From contig NZ_JAFCJJ010000013.1 in NCBI RefSeq assembly GCF_018131015.1, positions 140,428-204,427 of the forward strand: a DNA stretch of 64,000 bases. The letters are read 5' to 3'. The notes beneath the pieces were generated by a model. The model was not told where the DNA came from, did not search any database, and saw nothing but the letters and a program-made list of their open reading frames with translations. The stretch is from Bradyrhizobium diazoefficiens. GTDB taxonomy: Bacteria > Pseudomonadota > Alphaproteobacteria > Rhizobiales > Xanthobacteraceae. Positions within the stretch are counted from its first letter, which is position 1. Each line of letters begins with the position of its first letter. Shown one piece after another: positions 46,991-57,829 of this stretch. The position numbers and the translations under genes are program-made.

Positions 46991-47551
46991 CTATTCCGGC
47001 ACCGGCACATCGAAGGTGTTGAGCGTGACCGAGACCATGCAGTAGACACCGACGAGATAGGACAGCTCGGCGGCGCCATGCTCGCCGAATTCCTTCACCG
47101 CGGCGCGCCAGGTCAACTCCGGCAGCACGCCGCCGCTGACCAGCGCCGATGCGACGTCGTAGGCGACGGCCTCCTGCCTGGTGAGATCCACGGGCCGCTG
47201 ACCGGCGACGATGGTGGCGAGCTTCTCGTCGGACAGGCCGCGCTGCTCGGCGACCAGCACATGGGCATAGAGCTCGTAGCCGGAACGGAAATGCGAGCCG
47301 GTGACGAGGATCGCGACCTCGCGGACGGCGGCCGGCAGCAACGGGTTCGACGCGATCGCCTTGACCAGATCCCACACCGGCTTGCCGAAGCGCGGCTCGC
47401 GAAGCCAGGGATTCCAAGGCCCGAGCAGCGCGCCGTCGTCGCGCATGTTCACAAAGCCCTTGAAGTGGTCCGTGATGCCCGCTCGCATGTCCGCATAGAG
47501 CGGCTTCTGTTCGTCGGTCAGATCTTTCGGATCGAGAATGGGAAGGCGCAC
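46991..47551 (-). CDS. Carboxymuconolactone decarboxylase/AhpD-like protein
   Basis: Helical CMD-family protein of 186 residues. Pattern: GPWNPWLREPRFGKPVWDLVKAIASNPLLPAAVREVAILVTGSHFRSGYELYAHVLVAEQRGLSDEKL, the usual alkyl-hydroperoxidase-like core with HxxH-like spacing, and C-terminal LSYLVGVYCMVSVTLNTFDVPVP. The catalytic CxxC of AhpD proper is absent; only Cys in VYCMVS is near the end. The start is GTG 47551 (GAGGAG nine bases upstream, MRLPILDPKDLTDEQKPLYADMR). Function unknown, likely decarboxylase-like or hydroperoxide-related. Confidence 0.85.
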   Translation of the reverse strand: MRLPILDPKDLTDEQKPLYADMRAGITDHFKGFVNMRDDGALLGPWNPWLREPRFGKPVWDLVKAIASNPLLPAAVREVAILVTGSHFRSGYELYAHVLVAEQRGLSDEKLATIVAGQRPVDLTRQEAVAYDVASALVSGGVLPELTWRAAVKEFGEHGAAELSYLVGVYCMVSVTLNTFDVPVPE

Positions 47552-47660
47552 GGTGGGGATCTCCTCGTTGAGAAGAGGCGAGGCTCGCTTGCGTATGCCC
47601 GCAAGGCAAGTGAAGTTGCCGTGACAGCACGTTTCCGGGAAGGCTCGCGCGAGGCATTGC

Positions 47661-48830
47661 CTATGGCGCCTGCCGGCTTCCCGCGCCCTGCGGATTGACG
47701 ACATCGTCCACGACAAAATCCAGCGGCTCGCCGGTTGCGAGGAATGACGACAGGGCGGCTTCGAACGGCGCCGGATCGAGGCCGCGCGCCCGCAGCCATG
47801 CGGGCTCATAGTAGCTCTGCCGGTAGCGCTCGCCGGAATCGCAGATCAAGGTCACCAGCGAACCCGTCTGGTTCGCCTTGCGCATCTCCGAGGCGATCCG
47901 GCACAGCGCCAGGAAATTGGCGCCCGTGGAGCCGCCGACCGTGCGGCCCAGCCTGCGCGACAGCAGGCTCATCGCCGCAATCGTCGCGGCGTCCGGGATC
48001 TTCATCATGCGGTCGACCACGCCCGGCACGAAGGATGGTTCGCAGCGCGGCCGGCCGACGCCTTCGATCAGCGAGGGGCGCTCGCAGACATGCGAGCGGT
48101 CCTGGGTGCGAAAGCAGTCGAAGAAGGCGGAATGCTCGACATCGGCGACGCAGAGCCGCGTCGGATACTGGCGGTAGCGCAGATAACGCCCGATGGTGGC
48201 CGAGGTGCCGCCGGTGCCGGCCCCCATCACGATCCAGTCCGGCAGCGGGCGCGGCTCGCCCTTCAATTGCGTGAAGATGGATTCGGCGATGTTGTTGTTG
48301 CCGCGCCAGTCGGTGGCGCGCTCGGCGAAGGTGAACTGGTCCATGTAGTGGCCGTTCAGCCGCGCCGCGAGCGCTGCGGCCTCCGCATAGAGCGCCCGGC
48401 CGTCGTCGATCAGGTGGCAGTTGCCGCCATAATGCTCGATCGCGGCGATCTTCTCCGCCGACGTCGTGCGCGGCATCACGGCATAGAACGGCACGTTGAT
48501 CATCTGCGCGAAATAGGCTTCCGACACCGCGGTCGATCCGGAGGAAGCCTCGACCACCGGCGTGCCTTCGCAGATGTGGCCGTTGCAGAGCGCGTAGAGG
48601 AACAGCGAACGCGCCAGCCTGTGCTTGAGGCTGCCGGTCGGGTGCGTGGACTCGTCCTTCAGGTAGATGTCGATGCCGGTGAGCGCCGGCACGATCAGCC
48701 GGATCAAATGGGTGTCGGCGGTGCGGCACTGGTCGGCCTCGATCGCGGCGACGGCCTCGTCGACCCAGCCGCGCCGGTAGGCCGGCCCGGCCGGATGGTG
48801 CTGGCGGAAGGCAGGCGGTTCCATCGGCAT
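47661..48830 (-). CDS. PLP-dependent cysteine synthase-family enzyme (Cds1-like)
   Basis: Fold-type II PLP enzyme of 389 residues. PLP Lys69 is in STHPTGSLKHRLARSLFLYALC; the phosphate loop is in GAGTGGTSATIGRYLRYR; SSGSTAVSEAYF is the substrate loop. This STHPTGSLKHRLA variant resembles mycobacterial Cds1, a cysteine desulfhydrase, more than CysK or CysM. A role in sulfide release or cysteine breakdown is inferred. ATG 48830 or ATG 48824 (MPM start) are both possible. Gap to recQ is 98 bases on the same strand. Confidence 0.85.
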   Translation of the reverse strand: MPMEPPAFRQHHPAGPAYRRGWVDEAVAAIEADQCRTADTHLIRLIVPALTGIDIYLKDESTHPTGSLKHRLARSLFLYALCNGHICEGTPVVEASSGSTAVSEAYFAQMINVPFYAVMPRTTSAEKIAAIEHYGGNCHLIDDGRALYAEAAALAARLNGHYMDQFTFAERATDWRGNNNIAESIFTQLKGEPRPLPDWIVMGAGTGGTSATIGRYLRYRQYPTRLCVADVEHSAFFDCFRTQDRSHVCERPSLIEGVGRPRCEPSFVPGVVDRMMKIPDAATIAAMSLLSRRLGRTVGGSTGANFLALCRIASEMRKANQTGSLVTLICDSGERYRQSYYEPAWLRARGLDPAPFEAALSSFLATGEPLDFVVDDVVNPQGAGSRQAP

Positions 48831-48928
48831 GATCCGGCGATTCCCTGGATGACGACCCCTATCTATCACGAGGCGCGCGTGGCGGCCGCTCAAAACCAGG
48901 GCGGCGCATTGTCGATGATTTGCGCACC

Positions 48929-50794
<1,866 letters not shown>

Positions 50795-50884
50795 GGCGGA
50801 CCGGGGATTAAGGATTCGTCACAAGGCCAGTCGCATGACCGCGCGGGAGAGGCAAGACCGTTTGCGCGGCGGGCGCGACTCTTC

Positions 50885-51023
50885 CCTCTCCCCTTGTGGG
50901 AGAGGGTGGCTCGCCGCGTAAGCGGCGAGACGGGTGAGGGGTATCTGTCCACGCAGACCAAGCCCTAAGGATAGAACCCCTCATCCGGCGCTTCGCGCCA
51001 CCTTCTCCCACAAGGGGAGAAGG
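50885..51023. repeat. Palindromic intergenic repeat between recQ and deacetylase gene
   Basis: Outer arms CTCTCCCCTTGTGGGAGA near 50886 and TCTCCCACAAGGGGAGA near 51004 pair over 17 bases. An inner hairpin CTCGCCGCGTAAGCGGCGAG (50910-50929) and an inner GGCGCTTCGCGCC are also present. I recognise a type of repeat common in Bradyrhizobium. It fills most of the 238-base gap; no gene was seen. Confidence 0.65.
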
Positions 51024-51032
51024 AAAAAAAGG

Positions 51033-51776
51033 CTACGCCCCGATCCTTCGCAATGCCTCGGCGATCGTCACGACCGGCATGTTCCGTGTCGCGGCCGCCT
51101 TCAGCGCGTGGCGCAGCAGGGCCGGCGTGCAGCCGTAAGGGCTCGGGTGAGCCACGACATCATGACCGTAGAAGATCAGCCAGCCCCCGCTTGCGACCGC
51201 CTCGTCGAAATAGCGGTCGACGCCGCTAACATCGATCTCGCAATCGACCAGCGGCGAGGCGCGCAGGAACTGGAGGTCGATGACATCGCGATTGACGCCG
51301 GGAAGAATGCCGCGCGCCGAACGGAAGGTTTTTGCAAGCTGCGGCTTGCGCCAGACCGAGGCAAGGCCATAGGGGTAGGCGAAGTTCTCCAGCCGGATCG
51401 AGGGATCGACCTCGCAAAAATAGTTGCGGTTCCGCTCGATCTCCTGCGCCATGGCGGCCTGGTCGAGATCGGCCGCGCGCCGGTGCGAGAAGGTGTGACA
51501 GGCGATCTCGTGGCCGGCGCGATGCAGCCGCACGACCGCATCGTTCGACAGGCCGTGCCAATAATCCGCGGGCTGATCGATCAGGCTGCCGGCGAGATAG
51601 AAGGTACCGCGTCCGCCATGCGCTTCCAGGAGCGAAGCGCCCTCACCGGCGGCACTGTCGGGAGCGTCATCGAAGGTGAAGCTCACCATCGGCGCATGCG
51701 CGGGCAAGCGATGCGGCACGGCGCGGAAATGCCGGGCGAGCCGGTTGCTCACGCGTCCCTGGAGTGCCGACCACAC
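51033..51776 (-). CDS. Polysaccharide deacetylase (NodB-homology domain)
   Basis: Carbohydrate esterase family 4 protein of 247 residues. NodB motifs: SFTFDDAPD with Asp37 and the metal pair His94/His98 in ACHTFSHRRA, later YPYGLASVWRK and SGGWLIFYGHDVV. No signal peptide is evident, so it may act in the cytoplasm or be exported otherwise. Start is GTG 51776 preceded by GAGGAAATGCAATC. Probable substrate is an N-acetylated sugar polymer such as chitooligosaccharide or peptidoglycan; not assignable. Not NodB itself by context (no other nod genes). Confidence 0.88.
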   Translation of the reverse strand: MWSALQGRVSNRLARHFRAVPHRLPAHAPMVSFTFDDAPDSAAGEGASLLEAHGGRGTFYLAGSLIDQPADYWHGLSNDAVVRLHRAGHEIACHTFSHRRAADLDQAAMAQEIERNRNYFCEVDPSIRLENFAYPYGLASVWRKPQLAKTFRSARGILPGVNRDVIDLQFLRASPLVDCEIDVSGVDRYFDEAVASGGWLIFYGHDVVAHPSPYGCTPALLRHALKAAATRNMPVVTIAEALRRIGA

Positions 51777-51879
51777 GATTGCATTTCCTCATTCCGTATA
51801 GCGCTACTGAAACATCCGGGCGCTGTACGAGGCAAGCCTTACACGCGGGTATTGCTAACGCGGAACCAACGCCGCTCGG

Positions 51880-52881
51880 CTAGCGCGCAAGCAGCGGGAT
51901 CTCGGCATCCGCGGCGAGATAGGCCAGCCAATTGCGGAAAAGCACCGTCGCGGCCGTCCCGGCGGCGATATCCTCGCGCAAATTCAGCGCGGGCAGCTCG
52001 TTGGTGAGCGCCGGGTGGCGCTGCTGCCTCGCCCGCTTCTCGAACCTCGCGAGTTTCACTTCCGTCGCTGCGTCAAAATAACTCACGGGCACGGCGGGAT
52101 AGGCCTCGCGATCACGCGCGAGATAGCGGCCGATGTCGCGCAGATATTCGCGCTGGAGCGACAGCGCGTCATATTCGGGGTGGCCCTGGAAGAACACGAA
52201 GCGGCTGGCATATTGCCGGGCGAAGATGTCGACGCCGGCCCCGGTCGAGCGCGTCAGCACCTGGTAGCCTGCCTGCACGAGATCGCGTTCGGCGATTTCA
52301 TTCAGCCGCGAATGCGAGATTTTCAGCGGCGCAGGCGCCGCGCGCGTCAAGAAATCGTCCGTCACTGCCTCGCAATCGAAGATGCCGTGGCATTTGGCCG
52401 GCAATCGCCGCCGCGCGATGCGATCGAGATGCAGCACCGCCGCATGCGCGGCGAGGCACGACCAGATCGCCGAACGCGTGTTCGCCTTCGCCCAGTCGAT
52501 CAGCTCGGTAAGATCGCGCCAGTACGGCTCCTGGTCGAGCTCGGGCGCGACCGGCTCGGCGCCGGTGACGATCAGCCCGTCGAACCTGTGGCGGGTGAGA
52601 TCGGAGAGGTCGGAATATTCGCTCTCGACGTGCCATTTCGCCTCCGGCGAGCGCTTCACCGAGGGCAGCGAGAAGCAGTGGAAACGGATGCGGCGCACCC
52701 CGGCGGCGGCCTGGAGCAGGTTCATGAACTGCCGCTCGGTCGCCTTCAGCGCCGGATCCGGCATGTTGTTGATCAGCCCGATGGTCAGCTCAGTGCCGCC
52801 GCGATCGCGCGCGAGATCGGCCTCGGCCGGCACCAGCGCCGGGCTGGAAATACCTTGATCCCTGTCGATCAAGATGCTCAT
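51880..52881 (-). CDS. metA: Homoserine O-acyltransferase MetA
   Basis: Activates homoserine for methionine synthesis. 333 residues in the MetA (HTS) family: LTIGLINNMPDPALKATERQFMNLL, the catalytic Cys142 in SAIWSCLAAHAAVLHL, and His234/Glu236 in FFQGHPEYDAL. The region GLIVTGAEPVAPELDQEPYW holds the position that decides acetyl- or succinyl-CoA, but I cannot call the donor reliably. ATG 52881 follows the next gene's stop by 13 bases; the longer frame to 53091 overlaps that gene and is rejected. Paired with the sulfhydrylase upstream. Confidence 0.93.
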   Translation of the reverse strand: MSILIDRDQGISSPALVPAEADLARDRGGTELTIGLINNMPDPALKATERQFMNLLQAAAGVRRIRFHCFSLPSVKRSPEAKWHVESEYSDLSDLTRHRFDGLIVTGAEPVAPELDQEPYWRDLTELIDWAKANTRSAIWSCLAAHAAVLHLDRIARRRLPAKCHGIFDCEAVTDDFLTRAAPAPLKISHSRLNEIAERDLVQAGYQVLTRSTGAGVDIFARQYASRFVFFQGHPEYDALSLQREYLRDIGRYLARDREAYPAVPVSYFDAATEVKLARFEKRARQQRHPALTNELPALNLREDIAAGTAATVLFRNWLAYLAADAEIPLLAR

Positions 52882-52894
52882 CGCCGTGAACCGC

Positions 52895-54196
52895 CTACTC
52901 CGCGGCCTGAAGTCGCGCGGACGGGCAGGCCTTTTCCAGCGCCTGGTCGATGTCCTCGATGATGTCGCTGACATGCTCGATGCCGATCGAGAGGCGGATG
53001 GTCTCCGGCAGCACGCCGGCGGTGCGCTGCTGCTCCGCCGACATCTGCCGGTGCGTGGTCGAGGCCGGATGGCAGGCGAGGGATTTTGCATCGCCGATGT
53101 TGACGAGGCGGGTGATCAACTTCAGCGCGTCATAGAAGGTCTTGCCGGCCTCCATGCCGCCCTTGATGCCGAAGGTGAAGAGCGATGAGGCATTGCCGTC
53201 GAGATATTTCTGGACCAGCGGGTAGTAGGGGCTGTCCGGGAAGCCGGTGTAATTGACCCAGGCGACGCGGGAATCCTTGCGGAGGAATTCGGCGACCTTG
53301 CGGGCGTTCTCGACATGGCGCTCCATGCGAAGCGCCACGGTCTCGATGCCCTGGAGCAGCAGGAAGGCGTTGAAGGGCGACAGCACCGAGCCCATGGTGC
53401 GCTGGTAGACGCTGCGCGCGCGCTCGATATAGGCGGTCCTGCCGAAGCGCTCGGCATAGACCAGGCCGTGATAGGAGGCGTCGGGCTTGTTGTAGGCCGG
53501 AAAACGGTCGGCGTGCTTCGCCCAGGGGAAGTTTCCGGAATCGACGATGGCGCCGCCGAGCGTGGTGCCATGGCCGCCGAGGAACTTGGTCAGCGAATGC
53601 ACGGCGATATCGGCGCCGTAGTCGAACGGCTTGAGCAGGATGGGGGTCGCAACCGTGTTGTCGACGATCAGCGGCACGCCATGGGCATGCGCGATTCTAG
53701 CCAGCGCCTCGATGTCGCAGACGTTGCCGGCGGGATTGCCGATGGTCTCGGCGAACACGGCGCGGGTGTTCTCGTCGATCAATTTTGCGATCGCATCCGG
53801 CTGGTCGCTCTCGGCGAAACGGCCGATGATGCCCTGGCGCGGCAGGATGTGGGAGAGCAGCGTGTGTGTGGTGCCGTAGAGCTGCGGCACGGAAACGATG
53901 TTGCCGCCATGGTCGGCGACGTTGACGAAGGCGAAATGCAGCGCGGCCTGGCCGGTCGCGACCGCAAGCGCGCCGACGCCGCCTTCGAGCTGGGCGATTC
54001 GCTTCTCCAGCACGGCGCTGGTCGGATTGGCGATGCGGCTGTAGCGAAAACCTTCGGCCTCGAGATTGAAGAGGGCTGCGCCATGATCGGCGCTGTCGAA
54101 GGCGTAGGCCGCGGTCTGGTAGATCGGCACGGCCACTGCGTGTGTGGTGGCTTCGGGCTCGTAACCGGCGTGAATAGCAATGGTTTCGTTACGCAT
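52895..54196 (-). CDS. metY: O-acetyl/O-succinylhomoserine sulfhydrylase
   Basis: Cys/Met-metabolism PLP enzyme of 433 residues that makes homocysteine from acylated homoserine and sulfide. PLP Lys204 is in HSLTKFLGGHG; other motifs: YGTTHTLLSHILPRQGI, SRIANPTSAVLEKRIAQLEGG, ACHPASTTHRQMSAEQQ. ATG 54196 has GGAGG seven bases upstream, so the upstream frame to 54295 is not used. It lies 13 bases before metA on the same transcript. The length (433) is more like O-acetylhomoserine sulfhydrylase than MetZ, but the acyl donor is uncertain. Confidence 0.93.
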   Translation of the reverse strand: MRNETIAIHAGYEPEATTHAVAVPIYQTAAYAFDSADHGAALFNLEAEGFRYSRIANPTSAVLEKRIAQLEGGVGALAVATGQAALHFAFVNVADHGGNIVSVPQLYGTTHTLLSHILPRQGIIGRFAESDQPDAIAKLIDENTRAVFAETIGNPAGNVCDIEALARIAHAHGVPLIVDNTVATPILLKPFDYGADIAVHSLTKFLGGHGTTLGGAIVDSGNFPWAKHADRFPAYNKPDASYHGLVYAERFGRTAYIERARSVYQRTMGSVLSPFNAFLLLQGIETVALRMERHVENARKVAEFLRKDSRVAWVNYTGFPDSPYYPLVQKYLDGNASSLFTFGIKGGMEAGKTFYDALKLITRLVNIGDAKSLACHPASTTHRQMSAEQQRTAGVLPETIRLSIGIEHVSDIIEDIDQALEKACPSARLQAAE

Positions 54197-54383
54197 CGTC
54201 CACCTCCGCGTGGAGCGGGCCGCACTTATTGACCTGTATGAGGCATGTGCGTTGTCCGCCGTTCCTCTGTTAGAGGCGGGTGGTAAAGCGGACAATAATT
54301 CGCCTAGAGATCGAGGAAGTAACCCTAACGCCTGCTGGCGAACTGGCTAAAATTCGAGTGAATTTGGATTAACGAATTGCTTC

Positions 54384-55322
54384 TCACCCCGCTGGCGTCA
54401 CCAGGAAGCCTGCGCGCGGGAAATGCACGACGATGTCGCCGGCGATCTCGTCGTGGCGGCGAATGGCGATGGCTTGTGCCGACAGCGCAACGATCCGCCC
54501 GCGCACGGCGATCCGGCCATAGTCGTCGGGCCTGACGTCGACGAGGTCGCCGACCTTGCGGCCGTTGGGATCGTGCGGATCGTCGCCCTCCCTGGTCTGC
54601 GGGGTCGCGCTGCGGCCGATCTCCAGCGCCTCGGCCGTCGACATCTCGGTCCGCATGCCCTGCCCGATCGCGCCCATGCGCGTCTCCCAGGCGCGCACCG
54701 CGAGAAACTCGGCCAGCAGCTCCTCGGCAACCGGCAGGCTGGAGCGGATGTACCAGATATTCATATAGGCGTTGATGTCGAACAGGCTCACCTCGCTGCC
54801 GCAGAGCCATGGCCCGTTAGCTGCCAGCTGGGCGTCGATCCAGCCGACATGGGCGCGAAACTGGTCGCGCATTTGCGGGATCGCCGCGGTCATCGCCGCG
54901 ACGTCGAATTTTCCGCCGCGCAGCTTTTCGCGATCCTCGATGAAGCTTTGCGGCACCTTGTCGGCGAGCGAGCCGAACACCAGGTTCACCGTGTTCTGGA
55001 AAAACGATTTGTCGGTCCACATTGCGCTGGCGGAGGCGAGCCCTGCGTTGCCGCCGGGGAACAGCGTCGGCGCGGGAAAGCGCCGCTCCAGCTCGCGGAT
55101 GATGCACTGGGTGTCGCAATAGATGTCCGCGCCGATCTGCATCACTGGCGTGCGCCGGTAGCCGCCGGTCATCGGCATCAGATCCGGGCGCGGCATGATC
55201 CTGGAGATGCGCACCGACGTCCAGGCGATGTTCTTCACGCCGAACACGAGGCGGATCTTCTCGGAGAACGGAGACTCGTCGAAATGATGCAGGATGACGG
55301 GAAGATCGGCGGCATGGTCCAC
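54384..55322 (-). CDS. Glutathione S-transferase family protein
   Basis: Protein of 312 residues with an N-terminal thioredoxin-fold GST domain (PVILHHFDESPFSEKIRLVFGVKNIAWTSVRISR, catalytic Ser/Cys region near residue 16) and a C-terminal helical domain (WIDAQLAANGPWLCGSEVSLFDINAYMNIWY), followed by an extra C-terminal segment of about 80 residues rich in Asp and Arg (VDVRPDDYGRIAVRGRIVAL). GTG 55322 is preferred: AGGAGG lies just upstream and the longer frame runs into the tRNA gene. Role unknown. Confidence 0.85.
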   Translation of the reverse strand: MDHAADLPVILHHFDESPFSEKIRLVFGVKNIAWTSVRISRIMPRPDLMPMTGGYRRTPVMQIGADIYCDTQCIIRELERRFPAPTLFPGGNAGLASASAMWTDKSFFQNTVNLVFGSLADKVPQSFIEDREKLRGGKFDVAAMTAAIPQMRDQFRAHVGWIDAQLAANGPWLCGSEVSLFDINAYMNIWYIRSSLPVAEELLAEFLAVRAWETRMGAIGQGMRTEMSTAEALEIGRSATPQTREGDDPHDPNGRKVGDLVDVRPDDYGRIAVRGRIVALSAQAIAIRRHDEIAGDIVVHFPRAGFLVTPAG

Positions 55323-55453
55323 TCCTCCTGTTCGGTCAGGGCCGTCCCCTTGCAAGGACGCAACGCGCACTGCCGATTGAAGGCGCTCTTTTCCGTCCGA
55401 GCGCAAGCATCCGCGTTGGGAGGTCCTGAACGGGAAGGAATTTCGACCAGGCG

Positions 55454-55543
55454 TGGCGGAGAGAGTGGGATTCGAACCCACGGTACGGTTTCCCGCACAC
55501 ACGCTTTCCAAGCGTGCGCCTTAAGCCACTCGGCCATCTCTCC
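55454..55543 (-). tRNA. tRNA-Ser (anticodon GGA)
   Basis: The minus strand folds into a type II tRNA: acceptor stem GGAGAGA / TCTCTCC, D-arm GCCGAGTGGCTTAAGGC, anticodon loop CTTGGAAAG (GGA), long variable arm GTGTGTGCGGGAAACCGTAC, and T-arm GGGTTCGAATCCC. Encoded CCA follows at 55454-55456. Reads UCC/UCU serine codons. Gene ends tightly flanked by normal genes; no integrase is nearby. Confidence 0.95.
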
Positions 55544-55739
55544 GGAGCGCCCTCTCTTGAAGGGACGACGACGATTTTGCAAGGGACCGCGGGGAAATCG
55601 GGTGAATTTTCCATAAGGCTTTGTATTATATGGTATATTTCCGTAGCGCGCCCTTGCCTCCCCCTGGCGGTTGGCTGAACCGGGAGCAGCTTTGCCGCGA
55701 CGATTCTCAAACCACCGCCAAACCCGCCTGGGAGCCGTC

Positions 55740-56081
55740 ATGATCAACCGCCGGACCTTCACCGCGCTTGCCCTGGTTTTGGCCCTGGGCTCCGCCCTCG
55801 CCGCGCCGGCCGAGGCGCAAATCTGCACGCGTCAGGGGGTCGATGTCAGCTGTGACGACGGGCGGCGCGGGGTTCTCTCGGGCAACGCGATCGTCTGGCC
55901 GGACGGCACGCGCTCGAGCACAACGCCGCACCAGAGCGTGATCATCGGCAACAAGAGCTCGGTACATGTCGGGCCGGGCGTGTTCGTCGGCCAGGGCAAC
56001 GGCATGGTGCCGCTAGATGACCCCAACGCGCCGAACAAGCGGCGCTGCGCCATTCTGGAAGGCGTGTCGTATTGCTATTGA
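55740..56081 (+). CDS. Small exported protein
   Basis: Protein of 113 residues with a Sec signal peptide (MINRRTFTALALVLALGSAL, cleavage near AEA-Q). The mature part (QICTRQGVDVSCDDGRRGVLSGNAIVWPDGTRSST) has four cysteines and a Gly/Val-rich centre with HVGPGVFVGQGNG, which could form two disulfides. No family recognised. ATG 55740 after GGGAGCCGTC is supported by the signal; ATG 55671 is rejected. Convergent with otsA with an 8-base gap. Confidence 0.75.
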   Translation: MINRRTFTALALVLALGSALAAPAEAQICTRQGVDVSCDDGRRGVLSGNAIVWPDGTRSSTTPHQSVIIGNKSSVHVGPGVFVGQGNGMVPLDDPNAPNKRRCAILEGVSYCY

Positions 56082-56089
56082 GGTGGAGA

Positions 56090-57553
56090 CTAGATCAGCC
56101 TCACGCCTGAGATCGCCGACTTCAGCCAGCGCAGCGCCTGCGGCGGCTGGGCGGCAAGCGGGGCGACGGCGGCCTTGTCGGTCCGGCACTTTTCCAGCTC
56201 GGCGACGAAGTCGGCGGACCATTGCTGGATGGTGTGGCCGCGCAGCTTCTTCATCATCGCCTCCCAGCGCATCTTGCGCTCGGTGAGCGGCATCGCAGCC
56301 GCAACAGCAATGGCGCGCGCCATGCCGTCGATGTCGTGCGGATTGACCAGCAAAGCGGTGTCAAGCTCGTTGGCGGCGCCGGCGAACTTCGACAGCACCA
56401 GCACGCCCGGATCGGCTGGATTTTGCGCGGCGACATATTCCTTGGCGACGAGGTTCATGCCATCGTGCAGCGGCGTCACCACGCCGACCTGCGCCGTGCG
56501 GTAGAGGCCGGCGAGCACCGCCTGGCTGAATCCCTTGTTGAGGTAGCGGATCGGCGTCCAGTCGACCTCGCCGTGGCGGCCGTTGACGTCGGTGACGAGG
56601 CGCGCGACCTCGTTCTGCAGATTGCCGTAGGCCTCGATGGCGCCGCGCGAGGGATTGGCGATCTGCAGCAGCGAGATGCTGCGCGAGAATTGCGGGTGCT
56701 CGGTCCAGAGCCGGTCGAACGCGCTGATGCGGTTGACGAGGCCCTTGGAATAGTCGAGGCGGTCGACGCCGATGGCGAGCCGCTCGCCGTTGAGGCTGCG
56801 GCGCAGCCGCGACACGTCGGGATGCGAAGCGGACTTCGCAGCGTATTGCGCGAACTTCTCCGCATCGATGCCGATCGGAAACACTTCGCAGCGCGTGCGG
56901 CCGTGCTGCGAGATCGCAACGCCGTCCTCCACCGTGAGGCCGAGCTCGCCAGTGACATAGCCGAGAAAGTTCTGGCAATCCCCCTCGGTCTGGAAGCCGA
57001 GGAGATCATAGGCCAGCATCGCCGTGATCAGCTCGCGATGATGCGGCACGCCCTGCATCACGGCGGCCACGGGCCAGGGCGTATGCAGGAAGAAGCCGAT
57101 CGGATCGTCGACACCGAGATCGCGCAGCTCCGCGCCGAGCGCGAGAAAATGATAGTCCTGAACCCAGAACGCCGTGCGGTCCTTGCGAAACCGCATCAGG
57201 GCGCGCGCCATGAAGGCGTTGACCTCGCGATAGCTGAGATAGTCGCCCTGCGAGACGCGGATCAGGTCGCTGCGCGAATGCAGCGCCGGCCACAGCGCCG
57301 AATTGGCAAAGCCTTCGTAATAGCCGCCGTAATGCGCCGCCGGCAGATCCAGCGTTGCCAGCGCGCCGGAGCCGAGCGATTCGATCTCGGCAAACGGCTC
57401 CTTCTGCAGGCCATCGCGCACGCGGCCCGAGGAACCCACCCAGATCGCGCCCGAATGCTCGACCACGGGGAGCAGGGCAGCGGCCAGCCCGCCCGTCATG
57501 GGCTCGTTCGGCTTGCCACGCGCAACACGATTCGAAACGACGACAAGATTCAC
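56090..57553 (-). CDS. otsA: Trehalose-6-phosphate synthase OtsA
   Basis: GT20 enzyme of 487 residues that couples UDP-glucose and glucose 6-phosphate to trehalose 6-phosphate, an osmoprotectant route. Landmarks: NLVVVSNRVARGKPNEPMTGGLAAAL near the start, VQDYHFLALGAELRDLG, IGVDRLDYSKGLVNRISAF, PLHDGMNLVAKEYVAAQ. The start is GTG 57553: AGGAGGGG lies ten bases upstream, whereas an in-frame ATG at 57574 sits before that site. otsB lies 276 bases upstream on the same strand, so a separate promoter is likely. Confidence 0.95.
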   Translation of the reverse strand: MNLVVVSNRVARGKPNEPMTGGLAAALLPVVEHSGAIWVGSSGRVRDGLQKEPFAEIESLGSGALATLDLPAAHYGGYYEGFANSALWPALHSRSDLIRVSQGDYLSYREVNAFMARALMRFRKDRTAFWVQDYHFLALGAELRDLGVDDPIGFFLHTPWPVAAVMQGVPHHRELITAMLAYDLLGFQTEGDCQNFLGYVTGELGLTVEDGVAISQHGRTRCEVFPIGIDAEKFAQYAAKSASHPDVSRLRRSLNGERLAIGVDRLDYSKGLVNRISAFDRLWTEHPQFSRSISLLQIANPSRGAIEAYGNLQNEVARLVTDVNGRHGEVDWTPIRYLNKGFSQAVLAGLYRTAQVGVVTPLHDGMNLVAKEYVAAQNPADPGVLVLSKFAGAANELDTALLVNPHDIDGMARAIAVAAAMPLTERKMRWEAMMKKLRGHTIQQWSADFVAELEKCRTDKAAVAPLAAQPPQALRWLKSAISGVRLI

Positions 57554-57829
57554 AGGTCGTCCCCTCCTGTTCATTCCACCCCGTTTAACTGGCGTTCATC
57601 AATATGGTTCCTGATCATCGTTCCAACCAAATGAAACCAAAATCAGGCGCGCGCGTTGGAACCGGTTGCGCTCGCGGAACCCGCAAATTCTCCAGCAAAG
57701 ACAGATTCAGCGTCCGTGGCGCCCGGCGCCGATTGCACTGCGCCATCAACCGGCGCGAGCGCCATTATGTCCGCGGCATGGCGCCGCCTTGCTTTCACCC
57801 AAGGCGCAATCCTGGAAACGGTATCCGAA

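Noticed and set aside
54197..54330. Possible SAM-II riboswitch upstream of the sulfhydrylase gene
   Set aside because: SAM-II often precedes metA/metZ in alphaproteobacteria, but the leader lacks the expected conserved loop segments that I know (for example a GATTTAA-type and GCTAAA-type block), so no riboswitch is called.
55323..55511. N-terminal extension of the GST gene
   Set aside because: The extension crosses the tRNA-Ser gene and its leader; the GTG at 55322 has its own ribosome site.
55454..55543. tRNA-Ser as an integration site
   Set aside because: No integrase or direct repeat of the tRNA 3' end was seen nearby, and the flanking genes look ordinary.
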